From Lunularia cruciata (Eukaryota > Streptophyta > Marchantiopsida > Lunulariales > Lunulariaceae): a DNA stretch of 64,000 nucleotides. The DNA lies in NCBI GenBank assembly GCA_948567375.1, contig OX419755.1, positions 31,005,001 through 31,069,000 on the forward strand. Reading direction: 5' to 3'. This document shows, piece by piece, positions 55,799 through 64,000 of this stretch. Both the position numbers and the translations under genes were made by a program. Under the pieces are notes generated by a model. It was not told where the DNA came from, searched no databases, and saw only the letters and a list, made by a program, of their open reading frames with translations. Within the stretch, counting starts at the first letter, position 1. Each line of letters opens with the position of its first letter.

Positions 55799-56870
55799 TC
55801 AGTCTGAGGTTCTTGCCGTTAACCAGTTCATAGTGACGACGGATAGTCCAAAGTGTAGTATCAGTTCAAGATGGACTGGGGTGCCAAAGAAACATTTTTT
55901 AAAATTTGGAACTCTGACTTGCCCGGTCAAGACACGATACAAGACACCACTTGTGGCTGTCGAGATTGTGAAGGAAGATCGCCGCGGAGTACAACTGATT
56001 TCCAAATACGAAGTCGCCATCGGGATCGATAAAGAATCTCCAAACCCATTGACCGGAAGCGTCCTGTAAAGTTCCTCCACCAGACGCTGATCGTAAGTGG
56101 TGTTTATCTCAACGACGTGAGTCGGGAAGCACTTGAAAACTCGATGCTCCATACGATATTTGTCTTGCATGGATGTCCAGCTCACCAATGGCAATAACCG
56201 CATGTCTCATTGTACTCAATCGATGCATTCTTACACCGTCTCTGAAAGTCGCCAAATCGTGAAGATAGATTCTCCAAAGCTCCATATCGTCAGGCGTATA
56301 ACTCCCCAGGGTCTGTGAGCTCCTCCTCTTCTCATAAGAATTCCCTTGCCACAACCTTAACACTAACCTTCAACCATCACAGTTAAAGGATGGTGCAAAA
56401 ATATGTGACTTCGGTCGCTGTAAGTCTCCATCTTGGGCACTGGGGGTAGATTTTTCCAGGTCATATTAAGGCGGTTAACAACCTTCCTCACCAGTTGGTG
56501 GTTGACATGGTTTCGGAGGTCAAATTTACCAAGAGCACCAGCCATCCTGTGGCGGCTGAGATTGTGTAACCCTCAGGACATCTTGTGAAATTGGGGCATG
56601 GACTATTGAGAGAGGAGGTGGTACCCAAGAAATGCATAATTTATAAGCACACGCTTGTCCACCAAAGTGCTCAGGATGCAGACGGGTTGGCCAAGAGAAA
56701 GGGAGGTGAAAGTCAATAAAGGGTGATTAGAGAGGAATGACTTCCATTGTTTACTACCCTCACGGAGCCGCACGTTACTCCACCATGGCAGTTTGATACG
56801 ACTAAGTGGAAAAGCTCGATAGAGTCTGGTAGTTTCTCCTAAATTCAGCATCCACCACATCTTCTTGGCT
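55799..56870 (-). pseudogene. F-box gene relic 2
   Basis: Minus-strand fragments in order match the intact F-box protein: LPWWSNVRLREGSKQWKSFL (56,790; intact LSWRSNLQLRRVSKEWKATL), LNMTWKNLPPVPKM and HHPLTVMV (56,450-56,370), then a Y-x-x-D-MELWRIYLHDL region, and HRVFKCFPTHVVEINTTYD (56,150). Several frameshifts separate the fragments. The sequence upstream (56,870-57,050) is shared with that upstream of relic 3. Confidence 0.75.
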
Positions 56871-56984
56871 GAGGACTGCTGGCGATTCTGGTTCCATCAG
56901 AACTACAGAGTCAATCACTTCTCCATGATATGTGACTGTTTTGTCTCAATGCACAGAAAACATAATGTTATGTCCGTGGAGTTT

Positions 56985-57860
56985 GTCAGGTTCGGATATA
57001 AGTTTCTGTCATCTTGCTATAGGTTTAGAAGATGTCCGATTGGAAAGGCACAGTATTACCTGCTCTTTGAGTTGTTCACAGGATTGAAAAGGAATCTGTC
57101 AATACTGTTCAAATCCTCGTCAGTTGCACTTGTAGCAATGTCGGATTCCAACAAATCAGTCCCTCTGTGTTGAAGCCACAGAGGGACTGATTTGTTGGAA
57201 TCCGACATTGCTTCAGAACTTACGAATTCACCTCAGGTCCCAAAACCAAGCTATAAATCTGGAAGGTAATTCAAGATTCTTCGGGGGAAATCCGCAACTG
57301 CACGCCGAGTTTTAGTTGTGCTAAAAATGTAGCTCCAGGTTCTTGACGAGTAGGAGATTGCGCGATTGAAGGGTTCCGAAAATGTTCTCATCCGGAGGGC
57401 GGAGTGAAGGTCCAGACAGTGTCGCATTCCTCTCCTTACGCACCTAAGTTGCAGGAACTCCGCCATGCAAACGAAAGAGTACCTGCAAAAGAATCTCCGC
57501 GTAGTCACACAACTGTGGCCAAACTTCAGCGTTCATAACCTTGTACTGAGATCCATCATGACTGCAATCCATTCGCATCAAATCCATTGTTCCAAACTCA
57601 TGACTGTCCCGCTCAATTCGAAAACCCATCAGTGTACTCTACACGCAGAATTTGTTTGAATTCTTGTGACCTTAGGCTGATCCTTTCGACGTAGATCTGA
57701 TCTCAATGTACATTTGTTTCAAATCTGAGTGAATGGAAGTTGAGTCTAAGCTAGATGCAAATCGATTCGAACGATTGAATACTGTTTATTTTTGTGTGGA
57801 ACCGGCGGACTTGACTACAAGTCCGGTTAACCGTCACTTAAAAACTTGAGCCCTACAAGT
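56985..57860 (-). pseudogene. F-box gene relic 1, N-terminal half and promoter
   Basis: Minus-strand 57,590-57,444 reads MDLMRMDCSHDGSQYKVMNA then EVWPQLCDYAEILLQVLFRL, matching the start of the intact gene (MDLMETDCGNAASQSEAMDP, QIWSQLCDHDEILRLILFRL). FPRRILNYLPDL (57,290) and the sequence to 56,985 continue the match. The upstream sequence to about 57,860 is shared with that of the intact gene (CTGATCCTTTCGA, GATCTGAT). Frameshifts and an inserted inverted copy (57,177-57,211) inactivate it. Confidence 0.8.
57135..57211. repeat. Perfect inverted repeat, 35-bp arms, inside F-box relic 1
   Basis: Arm 57,135-57,169 is the exact reverse complement of 57,177-57,211, with a seven-base loop TTGAAGC. 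The left arm corresponds to normal gene sequence at about 61,003-61,038. The right arm has no counterpart in the intact gene, so it is a new inverted copy. Confidence 0.9.
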
Positions 57861-57894
57861 TGGGTATTTTGCTTGAGTCTAACCTCCAGGGAAA

Positions 57895-58160
57895 CCGGAT
57901 CTACTACATTTAGAAATTGGGATACTCTTTCGAGTTAGAGAACGTGATTTGGCAAATTGCAGGAAAAAGCTTTCCAAATTTAAATCAACAGGCAATCCTT
58001 CAAAGGTATCCTCCCAGATGAGGTATGGTGCGAACTGGAGGGTTCCCTTCCGTAACTGTAAATCGTTCGATTTCACAAACGACAAACTTAGAGAAGCTCA
58101 GAGTTGCGCTACGACTTGATGGTTTAGATCGGTTTGGGTATACACGAGAGATGAGCGTCT
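57895..58160. repeat. Duplicated upstream segment of F-box relic 1
   Basis: The DNA around 57,900-57,965 (TTAGAAATTGGGATACTCTTT, GAGAACGTGATTTGGC) matches 61,757-61,805 upstream of the intact F-box gene (TTAGAAATTGCGCGACTCTTT, GAGAACGTGGTCTTGGC). The duplicated unit therefore included the promoter and extended well beyond the coding region. Confidence 0.65.
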
Positions 58161-59240
58161 ACTATCTTATTATCTAAACAGATTCTTAAAGCTACGTATC
58201 CTCTAAAAGGCCATAGAACTCCCAAGGGTCCACTTTGAGCTCATCCTCTTCCTGGTACAAGTTTCATCGCCTCGCGATTTTACATCGACTGTCTTCTTAT
58301 CAACGATTATAGTTGGAAGATAGTGCAAAATGTGTAATTTCGGTCCCTACAAGTTTCCACCTTGGGCACAGGGTAGATCGTCCAATTCATGTTAAGGGGC
58401 TTGACAATCCTCCTCCAGTGGTGGTTGATATGGTGGTCACAATACCTCTCTAAGAGCACCAGCCCTCCTGTGGCGGGCTGTGTAAGAGATTGTGTAACCG
58501 TCCGGGCGTCTTGCGAAATGGGCATGGCGAATTGAGACAGGCGGCTGTACCCAAGAATTGCAAACCATGCAAGCACACGCTCGTTCGTCTACGTGTCCAC
58601 AAGGCACATGTTATTGGGAGAGTTAACCCGTATGGGAGAGGAAAGGAGTTCTGGGTAGAAGGATCAGAGAAGAATGATTTTACTCATCGCGCGAAGCCTC
58701 ACTAAACTCCACCATGGCAGTATGAGAGGACTAGGTGGAAAAACCGACAGAGTCCGGTAGTTTTCTCTGAAACTTAGCTTCCAGCACATCGTTTTGGTGT
58801 ACTACTGCTGGCGATTTGGATTCCATCAGAAATAACCAGAGTTCATTGCTTCTCCATGTCATGTTCATTATGTCTGAAAGCAGACCGCACAATATGCGCA
58901 CAATATTCTATCACTGTGGAGTTCGCCATGTGCTGGCGAGATGAAGATTTCTGTCACTTTGCTATAGTTTGGATGGTCTGCAATTGGAGAAAGCACAGTA
59001 ATCCTGCCCTTGTGTTGTTCCTCACACCTGTAAAAAGCTGCAGCGATCACGCAGGAAAGTCTTTTGTGCACTTTCAGATACATGTACAGAAGAAACGTCT
59101 TGACGAAGGAAATAGTCAAGAGCAGAGGGGGACAGTCACATATGTTAGCCTCAATCTTTGGGACCACCTTCGCTATGAGTTCCAGACCATCATACTGAGT
59201 GGACGCAATGGCGTCAATACGGCGAAGTGTTGTATCACCT
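58160..59240 (-). pseudogene. F-box gene relic 3 and shared flank
   Basis: Minus-strand 58,576-58,307 reads GGLVLLERYCDHHINHHWRR then IVKPLNMNWTIYPVPKVETC, matching relic 2 and the intact LFNPLNNSWRKLPPVPKV. The upstream part (58,700-58,850) retains F-box-like DNA. The sequence 58,800-59,030 is homologous to 56,870-57,060. Many frame breaks are present. Confidence 0.7.
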
Positions 59241-59439
59241 AGGTAGGCTGGGCAGGGCTGCAACTGTAGCGCGTCCAAGTTCATTGCGTGACCACTCTAT
59301 ACGATGACCACACCAAATCATGCGATTGAGATTCCTGTTGATATGGCCACCAAGAATTTGAAGATGGCAATGTCGATGATGGTAGGGGTAGTAGGTGGAA
59401 CGGTTACGCGGAGGAAAGCACACTATTAACGTTAACAAA

Positions 59440-60130
59440 GCGAAGTGCTGACCTGTTTTTCTCGCCCTTCATGAGCTTGCTAGATCTACAAATTTCTATT
59501 CCAGTACGCATTAGCACCACATATGTTACATTGCAGAAGCACTGCTTCAACTTAATTACGATGTCACTGTCTTTGCGCACAATGCAATTCAGGAGATCTA
59601 GAGTCGGTCTCCGTTCGAATATGACGGTTTGACATAGTCAGAAACTTGAGCATGTCACCATCCTACGAATTAAGAGAGTATAGTCCCCAGTAAAAGCGGC
59701 TTAATGCTTAGTAGATTTTATCCCTAGAAACCTGAACAATAAACCACACAATCAATCCACTGGACGCCTTGACGACCAAGCATTTACTCCCCAGCTAGAA
59801 GCATTCCTGGGATCATGGCAATTCTATTCTTTGAAGCTCTGTAAGCTACATGGAAAACCATTTGGCAATGCCCTTATACTTGTCAATATCAAAACTGGTG
59901 ATCATCCAGAAGGCTGGTATGTGGCAAGTACTGTTCATGATCACATGGTATATCAAGCAAACTACCAAATTTTGCACGCAATTGAAGTTTTCTGCCTTGC
60001 TCAATGTCCTGTCTTGGACTTTCCAAATGATTTGGCGACGATCTCATCTCGACGTCCTCTAATAACGGCGACAGAAGCATGGATGGGACAAACGCCGAGA
60101 AACCCAAATGATGTAATGATGCAATCTTCA
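59440..60130. other. Intergenic region downstream of the F-box gene
   Basis: A plus-strand frame of 100 codons (59,831-60,133, MKLCKLHGKPFGNALILVNI) is open but matches nothing I recognise. It runs convergently into the 3' end of the F-box gene. It could be chance or a small relic. Confidence 0.4.
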
Positions 60131-60133
60131 TGA

Positions 60134-61441
60134 TCAGAGAACAACGTCGTCCCTCGGCAACCACAGATAGATTTTCTGATTACTCGAATTTTGACCTTCA
60201 TAAGTAGAACATCTTCCTGCAGTCCACTCTTTGGTTTCGAGGTTGCACATAAAATAGTGCTCGGAGATAAACCGATTGCCTAGACAAATGCAGTCTCTTT
60301 CTGAGTCAAAATAGATCCTCCACACACCTTCATCTCTCAACGTGCTGAACAATTTCTCCACCATGTTCTGGGGCATCTCTATCTTGTCATCCCACAGCCA
60401 GGTGTCGATCTGATGATACTCGCACACATATAAGTAATTCTTCTCACGACTATCCACCGTTCCTAACATCCGCAAAACTCCCCTATGCTGGAAGATGTGC
60501 ATCACGCGGAGGCATGTTAGGGTCCGGTTTCGAGAACTGAACCTGGTTGCTACAACCAGATTCACGTTTCTGAAGTCTGATTTAAGGCACTGGAAAACTC
60601 GATTTCGGGGATTCCAAACATCCAGAGACCTAGACTGGATAAAGAGCTCGTTTCCTGCAAACACCAGGTGCCGTTCCACGTCTTCAATTTGGCTCGATCC
60701 TCCTGTATCCTCGGTGTGCAACTCCCAGGAATCTTTCAGCACATCGTAGATGTAAATTCTTCTCAATCTCTTATTCCTCGACCTTACGTGAGATTCATCC
60801 AGCATGTGCACGAACTCAAAAGCTATCACCTTGACGTTTCTGTTCTCGTCTACCGTTAAGGTTAGAGGATGATCCAAGGATATGGGGCGTCTCCCAGTTT
60901 TAGGTACCACCTTGGGCACTGGCGGCAGTTTCCTCCAAGAATTGTTGAGAGGATTGAAAAGGAACCTTCCAATACTATGCAGATCCTCGTGGGTTGCCCT
61001 CACAGCAACATTTGATTCCAGCAAAATCAATCCCTCAGCGGCTCCAGAAACTACGAACTCACCAAATTTACCAAAATCAAGCTGTAAATCTGGAAGATAA
61101 TTCCAGGATTTCCCAGGGAAGTCCACAACTGCGCACCGATTTTCAGTCGTGCTCAAAATGCAGACTCCAGGTTCTTCACGGGTAGGAGACTGCGTGAATG
61201 AAGAGTTCGACAAATGTTCTCGTTCTGATAGCATTGATTTCCAGGTGAGGAAAGGAGGTTCCGATAATGTCGCCTTCCACTCCTTACTTACGCGTCTAAG
61301 CTGCAAATTACTCCGCCATGATAAACGAAATAGTATCAGCCGAAGAATTTCGTCGTGGTCACACAGCTGCGACCAAATTTGAGGATCCATAGCCTCGGAC
61401 TGAGATGCAGCGTTACCGCAATCTGTTTCCATCAGATCCAT
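60134..61441 (-). CDS. F-box protein, 435 residues, intact
   Basis: A single-exon gene. Residues about 20-65 (QIWSQLCDHDEILRLILFRL, WRSNLQLRRVSKEWKATL) form the F-box, which binds SKP1 in SCF ubiquitin ligases. The rest lacks obvious kelch double-Gly repeats but has the F-box-associated pattern: CVVDFPGKSWNYLPDL-like strands, GLILLESN, FNPLNNSWRKLPPVPKV and IYIYDVLKDSWELH, followed by WNPRNRVFQCL. This suggests a beta-propeller-type substrate-binding domain. No stops or frameshifts. The substrate is unknown. Three decayed relatives lie within 5 kb, all in the same orientation, so the gene belongs to a local birth-and-death array. Confidence 0.85.
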   Translation of the reverse strand: MDLMETDCGNAASQSEAMDPQIWSQLCDHDEILRLILFRLSWRSNLQLRRVSKEWKATLSEPPFLTWKSMLSEREHLSNSSFTQSPTREEPGVCILSTTENRCAVVDFPGKSWNYLPDLQLDFGKFGEFVVSGAAEGLILLESNVAVRATHEDLHSIGRFLFNPLNNSWRKLPPVPKVVPKTGRRPISLDHPLTLTVDENRNVKVIAFEFVHMLDESHVRSRNKRLRRIYIYDVLKDSWELHTEDTGGSSQIEDVERHLVFAGNELFIQSRSLDVWNPRNRVFQCLKSDFRNVNLVVATRFSSRNRTLTCLRVMHIFQHRGVLRMLGTVDSREKNYLYVCEYHQIDTWLWDDKIEMPQNMVEKLFSTLRDEGVWRIYFDSERDCICLGNRFISEHYFMCNLETKEWTAGRCSTYEGQNSSNQKIYLWLPRDDVVL

Positions 61442-63963
61442 TGTTCAAACCCACCAGTGCCGTTCCGTTCACTTCACTTTTAAAACACAAAACTGTACGC
61501 TACACTCAGAGACTGCGAACGCAAGTGACTTTAGACTGATCCTTTCGATCTAGATCTGATTTCAGCGTACTTTCCCTGACTTAGCCGAAGCTGAGTCGAT
61601 TCTAGATGCAAATCAAACCCAACGATTTCAGTACTGTTTATCTTCCCGGGGAAGCAGAGGACTGGAGTCCTCTCAATCGTTATGCAAACCTAGGGCTCTG
61701 ATTTCCGAATTCGATTGTTTTGCATGAGTCTTGGCTCCGGTGAAATCCTCCTGCTAAAGTTAGAAATTGCGCGACTCTTTTGGGATCGGAGAACGTGGTC
61801 TTGGCGGATTGGAAGATAATGCAAAACAGTTTGCTCTTCGTGGCTCCCTTAGACTACAAAACGGGTGGTGCCACAGTAATAGTTGTAAGAACTGCAGTTC
61901 ACCCCACCTTCTCGTCGACAGTGGAAAGGAAATTGCAGGTGTTTTCTCTTGGGGAGGCGCCAGAGGGGCGACGGAAAGGAGAAAGAGAGTGATGTGAGAG
62001 GAATTACTTAGTTACGGAGTGTCCATTAGATGATTCTTTTATTTTCCTATTTCGAATCTGGAGATTCTTTTCGTTTCCATGGATTTAGAGTTCGCCACGT
62101 TTGTTTGTCAATCACTCAACTTGAGTGAACGAGAATCTACCATGGTAGATGCCAAGGTACCATTTTCCCTTTCTTACTTCATGGTCTACTGCAGACACAG
62201 GTGTATACATTCTTCTTCAAAAAACACTTGTAGGTGTACTCACAAGAGAATAATCATATTAGATTATCCTCGTTAGACATTGCTTTCTATACATTGTCTA
62301 CAAAGAACACTTGTAGTTGTAATCCACAAGATATCCCATATTGGTGCGGTAGTCTGAAGTTTTTCGATTGATACTATTCAGGCTTAGCCTTGTTTTATCT
62401 TTGTAAGGCTTGATAGGATAGTCCTATCTTTCTTATTATTCTCCACAAGTCTCTTTCTTGTTGATTTTTTCTTTTTAGCATTTTGGTTCAATTGCTATTA
62501 AGAATGATTTTGTCATTGGAATATATAATTTTAGGGTTTTGAGAATTTACCCTGGTTTTGCAAGTATTTAATGTTGTGTGGAGAAAATAAGGAACTGGGA
62601 ATCCAAATTTGAGAGTAAGAGAGAGTAACGGGAATCCAAATTTGGCTATGCTATGGGGTATAAAATCGTTCATCTATCTAGTCAAGAAATGTATAAAAAT
62701 TACACCAAACTTTGTATGGTTTGGCCAATGTCACTGTACATCTATATTTCCATGAAATTTTTATTCACTCTTGAATGATCAATCAAGAACTGTCAAACTC
62801 ACACAGACTACTAACATTAGACTATGTATACATTTACACATGGAGACAAGTATCTAGTTCTGGAATGTGTAGTGCATATTAATCCCATATCTGAACCTTA
62901 GGTTGTATGGTACTAATTGCTACACATCACCTCACTCAATCCCACAAGTGGAGCCCATGCTCGTGGCCTACCAGTAGGATAAATTCTCATAAGCTTGTAG
63001 CCTTATGGCAAGTCCGATACTCATAGGAGTTATTCGTGCATGTCCCACAGCCATTTAGTAGCCTGCCTGCAGTCCCATTGGTAGTACTTTCCTTGGCTCT
63101 CATATGACACATTTATCCTGAACTTCAAGTGGATACTTGGCTTGGAGAGAGCGTTCATATACTTTGCAGACAACACATGTCAGGGCAGATTTATACTTGG
63201 TCTGAGATGATCAATTGATAGTAGCAAATGTCATGGTTACGGACCCTACATTGGAAACAGATTTGGAGGGAATGATTACACATCCCCCTAGATAGGCGGC
63301 GAGTGCAACAGCAGGTCGCAAGGTCTCCAAGTATAGGGGTAACCTCTTTGTCCCTCTAGCCTTGGAGTTATATAGCCTTGGAGTTATATGGAGAGAGTGA
63401 TGGACATAGAATTTGACACATTGGTTAGGGAGTGCACAAGAACTTATCATGTTAGGTACCAAGTGTACTACTCTCACTCTCATACTTTGTAGCATATTTT
63501 AGGCAGCATGTGTCCATTGCTCTACAAAGAGCAATGGCTTGTGCAGTCCATAGGAGAGCAATCACAGTATCACATGCTTAGTGGAATATGCCCATATGGA
63601 TGGATATTTCTTTATATTTTTTGACTTTACTTGACTTTTAGCTTAGTAACTTGAGTTATTGTGGTAAATAATAAATTTAATGTGTAACTATTTCACAAGT
63701 ATATAAACAAGGAGTGAGGAGGTGTTCATCATCCTTTCATTTGAAACTATCTCTCTCTCATTGAGTTCTCTAGTGAGCAATGTCTTGAGTCTTGGAGTGT
63801 TAGCCTTGGAGGAGTATGATGGAGTTGGGGTTCCTTGCCTTCTTAGTCCATAGTGCGCTACCATAATAGCCATCAAAAGTTTATTTTGATTGAGAGACAA
63901 TCAAGCTCTTAGTTTTGGTTCTGTTGCCAAGACCTCTCTAGAAGGCAAGATAATGTTCCACGT
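61442..63963. other. F-box promoter region and unassigned flank
   Basis: The first 400 bases are the shared upstream region of the F-box family. Beyond 62,000 no gene is supported. A TATATAAACA at about 63,700, followed by CT-rich and TC-repeat leader-like sequence (ACTATCTCTCTCTC), resembles an LTR promoter, but I found no partner copy. A small hairpin (10-bp arms, loop ACAA) lies at 63,514-63,537, and a 16-base direct repeat CCTTGGAGTTATAT lies near 63,360-63,390. Confidence 0.4.
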
Positions 63964-64000
63964 ACAATTCTATATTAGACAAAAGGAGGCTATGAGAGCT

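Noticed and set aside
59831-60133. A 100-codon plus-strand gene next to the F-box gene
   Set aside because: The frame is open but I recognise no family and see no promoter or duplicate copy; chance is likely.
63690-63963. A further LTR at the right edge
   Set aside because: A TATA-like box and leader-like sequence are suggestive, but no terminal TG/CA borders, primer site or second copy could be found in the window.

Overview
The window is nuclear DNA from a land plant or close streptophyte relative. The evidence is nested plant-type Ty3/gypsy LTR retrotransposons with an initiator-Met-tRNA primer binding site, a spliced plant 2-oxoglutarate dioxygenase gene, a STIG1-like secreted protein, F-box genes, and integrated scraps of a plastid genome that include ndhD, a gene most other green algae lack. 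I cannot name the species. The mix would suit a bryophyte, fern or gymnosperm.

Layout. Positions 1-32,050 are a graveyard of retrotransposons. At 1-2,187 is the 3' end of an element whose integrase tail carries a decayed PHD zinc finger. From 2,188 a second element (B) starts with an LTR that contains a tandem array of heat-shock-element-like motifs just upstream of a TATA box. Its gag gene is split by a 12.8-kb element (A, 3,540-16,318) flanked by a perfect CAAAA target duplication. Element A has unusually long LTRs (about 3-3.8 kb), and each LTR carries a decayed reading frame for a long coiled-coil protein. The rest of B (gag, protease, RT) follows to about 18,600. A chromovirus (C, about 18,600-25,204) with a chromodomain comes next; its RNase H is interrupted by a reversed solo LTR of family A. 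At 29.7-32.0 kb a diverged relative of the LTR-encoded coiled-coil gene lies on the minus strand and is itself interrupted by a family C LTR fragment.

Positions 32-39 kb are AT-rich and nearly empty, apart from a dioxygenase relic near 36.5 kb. The genic part holds three genes that look intact: a STIG1-like protein with a giant Pro/Ala-rich repeat domain (39,285-41,723, +), a three-exon 2-oxoglutarate/Fe(II) dioxygenase (46,661-48,461, -), and a single-exon F-box protein (60,134-61,441, -). Each is accompanied by decayed duplicates: three dioxygenase pseudogenes, one STIG1 pseudogene and three F-box pseudogenes. Between STIG1 and the second dioxygenase relic, 42.3-44.0 kb is a mosaic of short plastid gene pieces (psbC, rpl16, psbE, ycf3, psaC, trnA-UGC, ndhD) next to a fragment of a B-type DNA polymerase of the kind carried by organellar linear plasmids.

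Several perfect inverted repeats with 3-7 base loops are scattered through the window. In one F-box pseudogene, comparison with the intact copy shows that the second arm is an inserted inverted copy, which suggests replication strand-switching. The intact genes show no joint pathway: one is probably a cell-wall/apoplastic protein, one a specialised-metabolism or hormone oxygenase, and one a ubiquitin-ligase adaptor. No CRISPR arrays, rRNA genes or complete tRNA genes were seen.
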